From Platanthera guangdongensis (taxonomy: Eukaryota > Streptophyta > Magnoliopsida > Asparagales > Orchidaceae), in assembly GCA_039583875.1 (NCBI GenBank), contig CM077159.1:106169295-106233294 (forward strand): a DNA stretch of 64,000 nucleotides. Direction: 5' to 3'. Below, in pieces: positions 1 to 12,397 of the stretch. A program made the translations under genes and the position numbers. Below the pieces are notes generated by a model. The model was not told where the DNA came from and did no database searches. It worked only from the letters and a program-made list of their open reading frames with translations. Within the stretch, counting starts at the first letter, position 1; every line of letters begins with the position of its first letter.

Positions 1-1407
1 TATGATGTCCATTACTAAATCTTTTCAGACCACAAGAATTTGAAGTATGTTCATACTCAGACAGAATTGAATTTAAGACAACGGTGGTGGTTAGAATTTT
101 TATGTGATTATGAATTTACCTTAAACTACCACCCCGGAAAAGCAAATTCCATAGCTGATGCTTTGAGCAGAAAGGTACCAGAATCGAGTCCTGAGTCCCG
201 ATTGATGAGTATGAAATTATCTCGGATGCTCGACGAAATGGAGATTACCCAGGTATATAAAGACCATTTGGAAGGGTATATTGAGTACTTGACAGCGATG
301 AGCATAGTCTGTGATATCCGAGATCGAATCTGGGAAGTGTAAGGAAAGGATGCTGCCCTAGCCCCGATGCTTAAGTCAATTGAAGATGGGACTACTGACG
401 AGTATTCCCTAAAAGACGGCCTTATTCATCTCTGTGGCCGGATTGACATTCCCAAAGGCGGCAAAATTCGGGAAGATATCTTGAGAGAGGCACATTGCTC
501 TCAGTATTCAGTACATCCCGGGATTGACAAGATGTACGCCGACTTGCGGAAGCCCATGTGTTGGCCGAGAATGAAGAGGGACGTTAGATATTTTGTTACG
601 CACTGCGAGGCCTGTCAAAGGGTGAAGGAGGAAGGCAAGAGCCCCGGTGGATTATTACAGTCATTGCCCATCCCTGAGTGGAAGTTTGAGGATGTCTCCA
701 TGGACTTCGTCCACGGATTGCCTCGCTCACGCTCAGGGAATGATTCGGTTTGGGTAATCATTGACCGTCAAACGTAAGTAGCCAGGTTTATTCCTATGAA
801 GAAAGAAACTCATGTGGATGTTTTGGTACGCCTCTTTGTGGAGAAGTTTGTACGGTACCATGGCGTGCCAGATACAATTATTTCTGACCGAGATGGTCGT
901 TTTACCTCTAAAGAATGGAAGGTTGTACATGCGTATTTGGGCTCGCGCTTTACATTTAGCACAACATTTCATCCTCAGACAGACGGGCAGTCTAAGAGGA
1001 CCATCAAAACTTTAGAAGATCTATTGAGGTTGTGTGTGCTGGATAGAGGAGAGCCGTGGGAAAGGCTCTTACCCCTGATAGAATTCTCATCAACAACAGT
1101 TACCAGGCCAGTATCGGGATGGCATCCCATGAAGCCATTTACGGAAGAAGGTGTAGAACCCCCTTATCTTAGGTGCAAGATGAAGACCCGAAGGTTTTAG
1201 GAATTGAGTACGTCGATGATACTAATGCAGTTGTTAGATTAATATGGGACCGCATGCTTGAGGCTCAAAGACGGCAGGCTAAATATTATACTGCAAAACA
1301 CCGGATGGTGGAATTTCAAGTGGGTGACAAAGTGTTCCAAAAGATCAGGCCGATGCATGGAGTGTCATAGGTACATGGTGTGAAGAAGCTCAGCCTGAGG
1401 TACGTTG
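1..1407 (+). pseudogene. Element A pol, first piece: RNase H end and integrase (broken)
   Basis: All but the last part reads in frame 1. It opens in the RNase H tail ([12 protein letters not shown], then RQRWWLEFL and DALSR). It continues into an H2C2 integrase zinc finger (HCSQYSVHPG at about 494-523, C-x2-C at about 604-615) and the integrase core (MDFVHGL near 700, SDRDGRF near 886). Breaks seen are stops near 16, at 340-342, at 775-777 and at 1368-1370, plus a frame change near 1170-1200. The motif that normally carries the catalytic glutamate reads TDGQSKRT near 980, with K in place of E, so the core would be inactive even without the stops. J interrupts the gene after RYV in the C-terminal domain. 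Confidence 0.9.
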
Positions 1408-2126
1408 TGTTAACCGCAAAATCGGCGATCCTTCCCAAGGCAGCCAGCTCGCTCGTCACGGCCTGCCCCAAGTTCCTCCTAGAGGTCGTGACGCCTTAGT
1501 GTGGGCGGATAGAATTCTTTGTCTGCTCAGGCTGCATGGCTTGGGCGGTCTCAGCGGTCGGACCGCCTAGGCCGCGTGCCTTCACTTGGTCTGCCGGGGC
1601 CGCGGACTGCTTCTGCAGTCCGCCTCTGCAGGCCGCCTCCATTTTCAGCTTAACCGCAAGATTGTCTCCGTAGGACTCTCTTTGCCGGACTCAATTCCCT
1701 GTCCGCCCAGGACGGCAATAGGTAGCGCCCCTTGCTGGAATTGGACTCCCTTAGAACGCTCCTGTAGGTCGCTCTTCAAGAAGGTCAGACCACTCAAACT
1801 GCCAAACAACAGTGGCGACCTGCCCATAGGCTGCCAGCCAGCTACCTCAGCTTCCACCTTGCCAACTTGCGCAGCCTGCCACGACAGTCCGGCATGTCGC
1901 TCAGCTCTTGGCCACCAGCAGCATGGGAAGCCAACTCCTTCAGTCCGCCTGCAGAGCGCGGACACTCAACCTCTCCGGCTACTCGCGAAGATCAGCAGCA
2001 ATACCAAGTTCCTCGTGAGCTCGGCGGACTCGAAGTGCGATCAAGAATTCCAGTCCGCCTTCATTGGTAAACCCCAAACTTCAACAGCCAGCCTCTCCGT
2101 CATAACATAAGCGGACTCAGCTTAGC
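1408..2126 (+). mobile_element. Element J 5' LTR, first piece
   Basis: It matches the 3' LTR from 12398 onward, for example TCGGCGATCCTTCCCAAGGC in both. K splits it at 2126, with the duplication TTAGC at 2122-2126 and 6927-6931. It is rich in GCGG/CCGC motifs such as GCGGTC and AGTCCGCC. Confidence 0.9.
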
Positions 2127-2500
2127 TGTTGAAGTTGGTGACCGGGCGGTCTGTCTTAGCGGGTTGGAGACCGCGCGGTCTGGCGGTTTGACTCGACGAC
2201 TTGTAAACCGGGCGGTCTAGCAATCTTCACAGGCGACCTCTCTGCTTCTCTTATTGTAGCCGTGCGGTTAGTCCTTCTGTCTAACCACGCGGCCTGTGCG
2301 GTTTACTTTGTACAGTCCGCTTAGCTTGTAAATTTTTAGTCCCACATCTCTTTTTTGTATTCTCTCTTCTCTCCTCCATTCTATATAAGGGAGGGCATAC
2401 CTTTGTAATAGTTATCTTTTTTGGATAATAAAATTTCAATTATTCAAAAGTTTATTCGGCTTGTTCTCTACTTTTCGCTTCTTTTCGCTACTTTCTAACA
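2127..2500 (+). mobile_element. Element K 5' LTR
   Basis: It is 374 bp. It contains the perfect 14-nt palindrome AGACCGCGCGGTCT at 2168-2181, several GCGGTCT motifs, TATATAAGG at 2382, and an AATAAAA signal near 2425. Confidence 0.95.
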
Positions 2501-3240
2501 TGGTATCAGAGGACACGGTCATTTTCTCCTGATTCTGTGCGCTCTCTGTTGTTCGCGGCTTGTCTTCCGCGTTCTGCGACTTGTTCGCGGCTTGCCTTCT
2601 CATCTGTCCGCGCGGCTTGTTTCTATCCGCGCGGCTTGTCTCTGTCCGCTGCCTGTTCGCGCGGCTTGCTTCTTCTTGGTTCTCTTCTTCTCCTGCTCTT
2701 TGTCGCAGCGACCTGTTTCCGTGTTGCCGCGCTCCTTGTTCTTTCCTACCGCTCCGACTTCCTAGTCGCTGCGGTCTGTCTCTGTCCGCGCGTGTTGTCT
2801 CTGTACTCGCGATTTGCTGCTGTGATCTGCCTGACCGTGCGGGTTGTTCCTTTCTCCCCCGCATCTTGGTCGCGGTCACCTGCTCTTCTCCTCTCTTCTG
2901 TTCGCTCGGCCTTTTCAGTCCGCGTGACCTCTTCCGTGCTGTGCCCTTGTCTGCTGTGATCTGCCTGACCGTGCGGGTTGTACCTTTCTTACCCGCATCT
3001 TGGTCGCGGTCACCTGCTCTTCTCCTCTCTTCTCTTCGCTCGGCCTTTTTCAGTCCGCGCGACTTCTTCCCCGCTATGCCTTGATCTGCATCCTAGCCGC
3101 TCGTGCTCGCGCGGCTTCTTCCCTTTTTCCCGCCGCGGTTTCACGCGGATTCTTCCTTGTTTGAGCGGCCTCTCTGCCCTTCTCCTTTAGCCGCTCCTGC
3201 TTGTTAGTCGCCGTGACCTCCTGGTTTAGTCGCGCGGCTT
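2501..3240 (+). repeat. Gag-less leader of element K with a 134-bp tandem duplication
   Basis: After the primer site the sequence is CT-rich and built of variants of GCGCGGCTTGTC. The segments 2817-2950 and 2951-3084 are near-identical 134-bp tandem copies. Overlapping ORFs here are low-complexity, differ in every frame, and show no gag domain or zinc knuckle. Confidence 0.8.
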
Positions 3241-6200
3241 ATGCTCTACACCTTGGTCGTGGCCCTTCGTGCCGCTGGTGTGCTGTCACCGAGACCGCTG
3301 CAGTTTCTTCTTCCTCCCTTCATGGCTTTCATATCCTCCTCCACGCCATTCGCCTCGGTTGTCACGTCTTCTGGTCGTGCACACGTTGTTACTCAGGGCA
3401 AATGGCTGATCGACACTGGTGCTACAAATCATATGACCGGCCATCTCCCGTGTTTCTCTCTCCTAGAAAAACATGCTCGCTTGCCCCCGGTTACTCTCGC
3501 TGACGGCTCTTCATCATCAGTTCATGGAACAGGGATAGTTCATGTCACTCCGTCTCTTCACTTGGCGGATACTCTCTACGTGCCACAGTTCCCGTGCAAC
3601 TTATTATCTGTTACCTCTCTTTGCAAGCAATTACAGTGTTCCGTCACATTTACTTCTACTTCTTGCTCTTTTCAGGATCCGGACTCCCAACGGACGATTG
3701 CTACTGGGACTGAGAGTGGCGGCTTATACTTCCTAGACAACATTTCTGCTTTTTCCACCTTCTCCTCCACCTCCACAGATCTTCTCCACTGGTATCTCCG
3801 CCTTGGTCATGCTCCTCCCCATCTTCTTCGTCAACTTCTGCCCCACCTTCCTCCTCAAAGTCCTCCGCTCAACTGTGAGGCCTGTCAGCTTGGCAAGCAT
3901 CACCGCTCCTCCTTCCCTCCAAAGCACGTTCGTAGCTCTACCCGTCCGTTTGATCTTATCCACTCCGATATCTGGGGTCCTTCTCCTACTCTTACCATTG
4001 GTCGGGGTAGTTCCTATTTTGTCACGTTCATTGATGATTTCTCTCGCTGTACGTGGGTGTATCTGTTAAAAGATCGCTCCGAATTATTCTCTTTATGGAC
4101 ATCCTTCTATCTCATGATCAAAACTCAGTTTGGTGTTTCTATCCAAGTGTTTCGATCTGATAATGCCCAAGAATATCTCAGTCGTGACTTCTCTACATTC
4201 TGCATGCAAAATGGGATTCTTCATCAAACTAGTTGTGTCTATACTTCACAACAAAATGGTGTGGCCGAACGCAAAAACCGTCACCTGCTCGATGTCGCTC
4301 GCACCTTGATGACCCAGATGCATGTTCCTCGCTCCTATTGGGGCTATGCTGTTCTCCTTGCCTGCTACCTCATCAATCACATCCCCTCCACGGTTCTCCA
4401 CGGCCAAACCCCGTTCTCCATTTTGTATCCGGGAAAGGAGCCGTTTCCTCTCCCTCTCCAAATCTTTGGATGCACTGCCTTTGTGCATACCCCTTCTGCC
4501 ACCCGTGATAAGCTCTCCCCTCGCTCCACCAAATGTGTCTTTCTGGGGTACTCCACCACTCAGAAAGGCTACTGTTGCTTTGATCCCGTCCTTCGTAAGC
4601 AGTTCGTCTCTGCTGACGTCACCTTCTTCGAGAATACCTCCAACTTCTCGGATGACTCTTCTCCTCTTCTCCCAACTTCTGATTCTCCTGCCGTTCCCTT
4701 CGTTCCCTCACCTCCTCCTACACTCTCCACCACTACACCGTCTCCACCACCTCCTCTTCCTCCACCTCTCTCTCTCTCCCTTCTCCACCACCCTCTCCCT
4801 CATCTCCGCTGCCGTCGCTCTCTTCTCCCGGGCCAGCTTTCTCTACCACGGATGCTCCGGATGCCGCGGGCCCGGCTGACCTGGATCTTCCTATTGCTCT
4901 TCGCAAAGGGGTGCGGACGTGTACCTTACACCCCCTTGCTGCTGTTATTTCCTATGATCGTCTTACTCCTTCTCGCAGGGCATTTGCACTGGCTATCTCT
5001 GCCACTGCCACACCCCGCTCCTATCAGGAGGCCCTTGCTATTCCTCACTGGAAGATGGCCATGGATGAGGAAATGGCGACCCTCACTGAGCGGGGTACCT
5101 GGACTCTTGTTCCTCCTCCCTTTGGTACTGATGTTGTTGGCTGTCGCTGGGTCTTTGTGGTCAAATTTAGCCCAGACGGCACTGTGGATCGGTATAAGGC
5201 TCGCCTTGTGGCTAAGGGCTTTACTCAGACCTATGGGGTTGATTACTTTGACACCTTCTCCCCTGTGGCTCGTCTCAGCACCATCCGGGTTCTTCTCTCT
5301 GTGGCTGTCAATCGGGATTGGCCGATTTCTCAGCTGGACGTCAAGAATGCCTTCCTTTATGGAGATCTTCACGAGGCCGTTTACATGGAGCAACCTCCTG
5401 GGTATGTTGCTCAGGGGGAGACACGAGTATGCCGGCTGTAGAAGGCAATTTATGGCCTTAAGCAGAGTCCTCGAGCTTGGTTTGACAAGTTCAGCGGTAT
5501 TGTGGCGGCTGTTGGTTTTGTGCGAAGCTCTGCTGATCACTCTCTCTTTATTCGCAAAACTCCTTCTGGGCTGGTTGTTCTTGCTTTGTACGTCGATGAT
5601 ATTCTTCTCACTGGCGATGACCAGGAAGGGGTAGCCCTGACAAAGCGACATCTTCGCCAACATCTGATCACTAAAGATATGGGCTCTCCAAAGTACTTTC
5701 TGGGGATCGAACTCTCGCGGAAGCCCGACTCCTTAGTTCTCTCTCAGCGTAAGTATGCCCTTGATCTTTTAAAAGAGGCAGGATTGACTGGAGCTAAACC
5801 TGCCCGATGCCCCATGGCTATTGGGGAGGACAAAACCTGGATAGATGATTCGCCTCCTCTTTCAGATAGTTCGCGGTACAGGCGTCTGGTTGGTAAGCTC
5901 ATATATCTCACAGTGACCAGACCCGACATTTCCTATGCTGTGGGCAAGGTGAGTCAATTCATGCAAGCACCTAGGGAATGTCATCTACAGTCCGCCTTGC
6001 GGATCTTGGAATATGTCAAAGCAGCGCCTGGAAAAGGATTACTGTTTCAGAAGAATGGTCATCTGAGGATTGAAGCCTACTCAGATGCAAGTTATGCTGA
6101 TGACAAAGGGGATCGCAAGTCTACCTCAGGTTTTTGCACCTTTGTTGGGGAAAATCTGGTGAGCTGGAAGAGCAAAAAGCAGTCTGTTGTCTCCAGGTCC

Positions 6201-6545
6201 AGTGTAGAAGCTGAGTATCGCAGTATGGCGTCAACCACTTGTGAGTTGAAATGGTTGCGGGCTCTCATGCTAGATTTAGGAGAGGTGTACAACCATCCTC
6301 TTCCTATGTTCTGTGATAACAAGGCCGCCATATACATCTCCAAAAACCCGGTATTCCATGAAAGAACAAAGCACATTGAGGTTGACTGCCATTTCATTCG
6401 TGAAGAGATTTTAAAAGAACAAATTTGCACTCCGTTTGTCACATCTGATAAAGAGCTAGCTGACATCTTCACCAAGTCAGTCTCCGCCTCGTTTCTGCAT
6501 GTTTGCGACAAGCTGGGCATGATTGATATATATGCTCCAGCTTGA
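3241..6545 (+). pseudogene. Element K pol: protease, integrase, RT, RNase H (one frameshift, one stop)
   Basis: Domains in order, numbered from 3241: aspartic protease WLIDTGA (D at residue 58), GAG-pre-integrase with HWYLRLGH and C-x2-C, then the integrase core with D243, D307 and E343 (35 residues between the last two, as expected). After a proline-rich linker the frame changes inside a CT dinucleotide run at about 4764-4780. RT continues in the second frame ([33 protein letters not shown]), then RNase H (YSDASYADD, SVEAEYRS), ending at 6545. One TAG at 5439-5441 interrupts RT just before KAIYGLKQSPRAW. All catalytic motifs remain. Confidence 0.93.
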
Positions 6546-6552
6546 GGGGGAG

Positions 6553-6926
6553 TGTTGAAGTTGGTGACCGGGCGGTCTGTCTTGGCGGGTTGGAGACCGC
6601 GCGATCTGGCGGTTTGACTCGGCGACTTGTAAACCGGGCGGTCTAGCAATCTTCACAGGCGACCTCTCTGCTTCTCTTATTGTAGCCGTGCGGTTAGTCC
6701 TTCTGTCTAACCGCGCGGCCTGTGCGGTTTACTTTATACAGTCCGCTTAGCTTGTAAATTTTTAGTCCCACATCTCTTATTTGTATTCTCTCTTCTCTCC
6801 TCCATTCTATATAAGGGAGGGCATACCTTTGTAATAGTTATCTTTTTTGGATAATAAAATTTCAATTATTCAAAAGTTTATTCGGCTTGTTCTCTACTTT
6901 TCGCTTCTTTTCGCTACTTTCTAACA
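6553..6926 (+). mobile_element. Element K 3' LTR
   Basis: It is a 374-bp copy of the 5' LTR. Five of the six differences are G/A transitions, and one breaks the AGACCGCGCGGTCT palindrome. TATATAA is at 6808. The duplication TTAGC follows at 6927. Confidence 0.95.
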
Positions 6927-8265
6927 TTAGCAGTAGGCGCGGACTTCGCAAACTCAGCGGACTCACCATGCAATCCGCCTTTCCTTGGCCTCCACTCGCT
7001 CTTCTCCAACAGCAGGGTCAACCTCCCTCAGCCCGTAATCTAGGCGCGGACTCAATCAGTTATGGCGGACTCAGCGGACTTGCCATGCAGCCCGCCATTT
7101 ATTTGCCTCCATGCCTCCTCAATCCGAAGGCTTATCGCAGTAACGGCGGGCTCCTTCCAGCTCGCCAGGCAGCAAAACTTCCTCGAGGCAGTCCCAGACC
7201 GCATAGCCTCGTGCGGACTCTGCGGACTCAGCGGGCACTTGCAAGCTCGCACCCTTAGCGCATGACAAGTTCAGCAGCGGCGGTCTCCGCGGATTCCCCT
7301 CACAGTCTGCTACTTTGCCTACATCATCCGCCACCCCAGCAGCAGGCGGACAATCTCAGCTCAGGAGTGGTGGACTCCGCGGACTCGCATCTCAGTCCGC
7401 CACTAAGTCTCCTAGTTCGCCATCAGCAGAACCAACTCCAAAAGCAAGCCCCGGTCCATGCAGCCTGTTGCGGACTCGGCGAACTCCGTCTTCTTCTCGC
7501 TCAAGTTACCGCCTCACCGGGGGTAACGTCACCATAAGCCGTTACCTCATCGGGCCTATAAATAGCCCCCCAGACCTCTCATGGAGGTCAGGTTCAGATA
7601 CCCCAGAGGTCTCATCATCGTCAAAGTGCTCACGCTCGAAGATAGCCCACAGCAAGCTCAAGTGATCACCTCCTGCGGACTCCGTTTCCCAGTCCGCCTT
7701 CCTTATTTCTGCAACTGGGCGCGGCCTTCCGGCTTCAGTTGCCAGACCGCGTGTCCTCTATTTTTCCCTTAGTCGCGCGGCCTGCCGACCTGGCTCTTCA
7801 GTCCGCGCGGTCTCTTCTGGCACCTCTTCCTAAGCCACCAGCTTCCTCTTTGTACCCCTTTATTGCTTTCTTGTAAAGGTGTATTGCCAAGCTGTAATAA
7901 CTCACTATTAATCAAATAAAAGCATGTTGCAAGAGTGGCATTTAAGACGCGGCGGGCGAAGTCTGTTGTTGCCGCTGCAAGCGGCCCCTTCTTCTTCTTA
8001 GCTCAGCTCAGCTCCCTCTCGGCATCAACCTGCAAGCAAACCTGTCCAAGTAACCGTCTGCTCGATAGATCTCGATCAACCTCCTCCGCTGCTCTCAGCA
8101 AACCTCTCATTTATCCCCGCAACACCTCAAACAAACGCTTGTTCCACTCTCGAGCACTCAAAAGCTTCCTCTTTCCCTGCAGCCTTCATCCTCCTCCTCT
8201 CCTAGCTTGTAAGATCGAACACACCCTCTGTGTTAACTAGGTGGTGCCATTTTCGTACATCAATA
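6927..8265 (+). mobile_element. Element J 5' LTR, second piece
   Basis: It continues the LTR with many GCGGACTC and AGTCCGCC motifs in both orientations, then TATAAATA at 7557 and an AATAAAAGC signal near 7915. The final part reads GTGTTAACTAGG and ends CATCAATA at 8265. The matching 3' LTR piece is about 13095-14441. Confidence 0.9.
7557..7564 (+). promoter_or_regulatory. TATA box, element J 5' LTR
   Basis: CCTATAAATAGCCCC lies after the GCGGACT-rich stretch. The same box is in the 3' LTR at 13733-13740. Confidence 0.7.
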
Positions 8266-8317
8266 GTTAACATGCGGCCTTCAGATCCTAACAGATGGTG
8301 AACAGTGACAGTTAGCC

Positions 8318-9972
8318 ATGTCAGACCATCAGCCAGCCGAAAACTTTGCTCCAAGTCCTAGAGATGATCCTCTCTGGGAGGCCTTTGAGCAATCGCGCCG
8401 TGAGAATGCTCAGCAACTCCAAGCGATCAACCAAATGCTCGCTATGATCACGCAGCGACTAGACTCTCAACCTGCAGCAGCTCTAGGTGCTTCAGCTGCT
8501 CCAGTCAATCTGACACCAACATTGGAGCATCAACAAGCTTATCCTCCAGCTTTCCCGCCAGTCTATCTTCCTCCTTATACAGCAACCTTACTGCAATGGC
8601 CTGCAGCCCCTTTGCGACCTCACAATGAAGAGTTTGCTGCTCGCCAAAAGTTCTTCCGGGAAGCAGCCTAGGGAAGTCCTGCTAGATTTCTCAACTTTCA
8701 GGGAAGTCATCCTTACCATTCACCTCCTGCCTTTGCTCTTGCAGCAACTTTTCCTTTTTATCCTCCTGCTTCTTTTGCAGCTGCAGCTTATGCTCTCTTT
8801 TATCCTTTGTTGTAGGAGAGCAGGAAGAGCCATCACCATTTGCAGAGAACATTCGTCATGATCCTACTCCAACTAACTTCAGAGAGCCACGATTACCGAT
8901 CTACACTGGAGAGACTGATCCATTGAAGCTTCTCCAAGCCTTCGAATCAGTTGTTGCTCTCAAAACTCTTTCAGATGCAACCAAATGCGAGCTCCTTTTA
9001 ACAACCTTTGATGGACAAGTGAGGGACTAGTTCTATGGTCTTCGTCCTCACTCCATCACTTCCTTTGCTGATCTGCGAAGGGAGTTCTTGCTCAAATTCT
9101 CTACCTCAACTAAGAGAAAGGGCGGTCCAGAAGCCCTCTTTGAGATCAAGCAGCGTGGCAATGAAACTTGGTCTCAGTTCATTGATCAATTCCAAAGAGA
9201 AATCTTGAACATCGAGATTGTTAGCTAAGAAATGTACCGAGTGGTTCTTATCCACGGTCTTCGTGAAGGACCGCTCAAGTTTGAAGCCAATGTCCGAGCA
9301 CCAAGAACTTACCAAGAGTTGATTGCCTTAGCCAACTCATACATCTGAGGCGAAAAGAGCAACCCAGGCTTCATCTCCAAGCTCATATCAGAGGAAGATC
9401 CTTCACACAAGCAGCCTCCGAGGTCTCCTCATAATGATTTCCCAACTCATTCGAGGAAGGGAAGAAGGTTTCAATGCTATCGATATCCCTTCCCAAACCG
9501 TGATCGCACTCAAGATCCATTGTTAAAATTAGCTCCATCTTCTCAAATAGCTATAGTTTATCAATAGCAAGGCAATGACTTGCATGAATCTGAACTAGAT
9601 GAGGCCATGCTAGAAGTAAGCCAGATCATGAAAGACAGGGCTAATTACAAGAAGCCTTTCCGACCAGCTGATCAAAGGTCTAGGGACTCAGAACCTTACT
9701 ACGAGTTCCACAAAGAGCCAGGCCACCTGACCGGGAACTGCCGAGCACTCCGGCGACTTGTGCAAAGGATGCTCCAGCAGGGTAAGATGTGTGATCTGCT
9801 TCCTAAAGATGATCGCCCTAATCCAGCAACCTCAAAGGGAAAAGAAGTGGCAGATATTCATTGTAGCTCAAGAGGAGTGAGCCTAGTCAAAGAACCCCCT
9901 CTCCTCGTTGTTAATAAGTCTGTCGAATGCTTCGATGCCGATGACGAGGGCGTGCTTGGAAGGCTATTCTAA
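8318..9972 (+). pseudogene. Element J gag (broken)
   Basis: The ATG at 8318 opens MSDHQPAENF, with WEAFEQSRRENAQQLQ and a proline-rich linker, and stops at 8669-8671. After a decayed stretch, a retrotransposon gag core is readable from about 8880 to 9350 (LPIYTGETDPLKLLQAFES, then SFADLRREFLLKFS and ETWSQFIDQFQREIL), interrupted by several stops and frame changes. The last piece (9580-9972) has YYEFHKEPGHLTGNCRALRR, which occupies the place of the C-terminal cysteine/histidine region of such gags but lacks the first cysteine of a normal knuckle. No pol follows. Confidence 0.82.
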
Positions 9973-11189
9973 GCCAGCAAAGGACTTCATAGTCCACCAA
10001 ATTTTCTCGCAACCATTATCAGTTACTCATACACTTACTCTTTCAAACATCATTCTCTTTACAAAACACTTCTAAGTGTTCCTTCTTGTTTTTCAATAAA
10101 GCTTTTATCAGGGACCTTATACTGACACAGTTCCCTTCTTGTAATTCTTCTTCCTCTACTCTTTATTTTCCCAAGAGATCGCTGAGCCACTGAGATATTG
10201 TTGATTCTTGCTATAGGCCCCCTCGGGATTGGATTCCGGCGTAAGACCACGATGACCACATATCGCGGGGAGATTTTGCATATGTGTGTAGTGGGGGCTA
10301 TCCAACTCTCATGCGGTGGAATACTGGACTTCGGATCCTAGCCGGCATCTGACACAGAGTGCGTGCTAGGGAGGCCCCATGTGTTAGCTCTGCTGTGCTC
10401 AGTTAGGATACATTATAGTTACGGTGATCTTTGCTTGAAAAGCAATGACGACCAAGCGTAGCCTTGTCTCTTCGATCATCTCATAACTGTGATGGTTGAA
10501 CGCTCTCTAGTGCTCTCAATCTATGCTTTTGTGGGGTCCTCAACTCCACTGATCAATCCACAGACAAGCTATAGGCCTCTTGGCGCAAGCAGTCTCATTG
10601 ATCAGTGACGTAGTAACCTGAAGCATGTGATCAGTGCATCTAGCAATCCTTCTCAGGATTTCCCTTGCTTTTCACTTTTGTGCCCTCCTAGAGGATGTGT
10701 GGCTAGCCCGCTCTTAGTAGGACTATACTCATGATGACCTTTCTCAGGCAAGTGATGCATAAGGCCCACGGGTGATCTCCTATGGCAGCATCCAGTCTTT
10801 CTTGGTCATCTCCGAATATAGACCTCTTTTTTATCAACTGCTTTTTTCACAGGTGAACAGGTTAATCCGACCTACCAAAAGGAATCGCAACATTCACCTT
10901 GATTATGCTCATCTTATATGCATTGCTTACTCAAAGCTCTATTAGATGATCGCTTATAAGCTCTTCACTACTCTTATCAAATGTCAACGCTCGACTTGTT
11001 GATCTGGACGTCATGTTGAAGACATCTCTAATATAGCAGGAAGATCACTGCTTTCTAGTCTGATCTTCATTCAATTATCAGCAGAGTTCATCAGGCATTT
11101 CCTCTGCTATTTGGTCATATCGACCTTATCTCATCAACAGTTAGCATTCACAAGTTCCGTTTAGGCACTTGCAGCTTAGCTTTTTATTT
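9973..11189 (+). other. Non-coding internal stretch of element J
   Basis: No retroelement domain or convincing ORF is seen in either strand. In an autonomous element pol would sit here. The stretch is mixed-composition DNA with no clear repeat; I see nothing else in it. Confidence 0.6.
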
Positions 11190-12260
11190 TATGTTGCTGC
11201 TCACTCTTCATTTTGCAGTGATTAGCAGGCACCTGCAAGTCTTATCCAGGTACTTGCAGCTTAGACTTTTCATCATATCTGCTGCTAACTCTACTCTTGC
11301 AGAGATCGGTAGGTGCTTGCAATCCTCCTCCCAGCTACTTGCAAGCTTCTTTCATATATATGTCTACTTCTAATTTTTTTTCTTGTAGTGATTAGCAGAC
11401 ACTTGCAAACCTCCTCCCAGGTACTTGCAAACTTCTGTCATATATATGTCTACTTCTAGCTCTCTTCTTGCAGAGATTAGTAGACACTTGCAAGCCTCCT
11501 CCCAGGTACTTTCAAGCTTCTTTCATATATATGTCTACTTCTAACTCTCTTCTTGCAGAGATTAGCAGACACTTGCAAACCTCCCCCCAGCTACTTGCAA
11601 GCTTCTTTCATATATATGTCCACTTCTAACTCTTTTCTTGCAGAGATCAACAGTTAGCACCTGCAAGCCTCATCTAGGTACTTGCAGCTTAGTTCGTTAT
11701 AATATGTCTGTTGCTCACTCTTCTCTTTACAGTGATTAGCAGACACTTGCAAGTTCCGCTCGTGTACTTGCAAGCTACTTTTATCCCATATTTGCTTTTT
11801 ACACTCATTTTGCAGAGATCAGCAGATACTTGCAAGTTTCTTCACAGGTACTTGTAGGTTACTTTCATATACTGTCTACTTCTAACTCTTCTTTTGCAGA
11901 AACCAGCAGACACCTGCAAGTTGCCTTCAGGTATTTGAGGCTTCTTCACTCCCATATTTGCTTCTAACTTCTCTTTTGCAGAAACCTACGAAGACTTGCA
12001 AGATCCTTTCAGGTACTTGCAACTCATTTTTTCTCTCTTGCATACTCCTTACACTTCTTTTTGCAGAAAATAACAGGTACTTGCAAGCCACCATTAGGTA
12101 CTTGCAAGTTATTATGCTTCTATGCTTTTCTTTCGCTTTTTGCCGAACTCAATAGAAGACACATATTCTTCATTTTGCAAAGACAGACCCAGGTACGCGC
12201 AAGGTGTACCTGCCAAACATGCCTACACTAACCTTTTCATTTGCAGGAAATAGACAGACA
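11190..12260 (+). repeat. CTTGCAAG palindrome array in element J 3' region (85-bp tandem core)
   Basis: About 20 copies of ACTTGCAAG or one-base variants are spread over about 1 kb, usually two per unit (CACTTGCAA then TACTTGCAA). From 11390 to 11644 three units have an exact 85-bp period, starting at 11390, 11475 and 11560. Each also carries TCATATATATGTC and TTCTTGCAGAGAT. Flanking units are more diverged and less regular in length. Confidence 0.88.
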
Positions 12261-12397
12261 TTAGTAAACTCCTAAGGAGAGGCATCAGGTTCTATCTCTC
12301 GTTGCCCCCTTCTCTTTCCTTTGGGGTGGATCATGATTTTCGTGGGTCTCCAACTCTTTCGAAGTTCTATTCGGAACTTAAAAAAGTGCGGGGATTA

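Larger units (their letters stand above)
2127..6926 (+). mobile_element. Element K: Ty1/copia element without gag
   Basis: The two LTRs are 374 bp each (2127-2500 and 6553-6926), TGTTG...CTAACA, with six differences by hand count. The 5-bp duplication is TTAGC (2122-2126 and 6927-6931). The primer site TGGTATCAGAGG is at 2501 and a GAGGGGGAG polypurine tract ends at 6552. The element is 4,800 bp. Pol is nearly complete. The place of gag is taken by low-complexity CT/CG-rich DNA, so K must borrow a Gag. Confidence 0.95.

Noticed and set aside
2436..3190. Long overlapping ORFs in the leader of K that could be a gag.
   Set aside because: Low-complexity composition, no capsid or zinc-knuckle motif, different frames equally open, and a 134-bp duplication.
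9973..11189. A possible host gene in the uncovered part of J.
   Set aside because: It lies within J between its gag and 3' LTR, and I see no long ORF or exon pattern.
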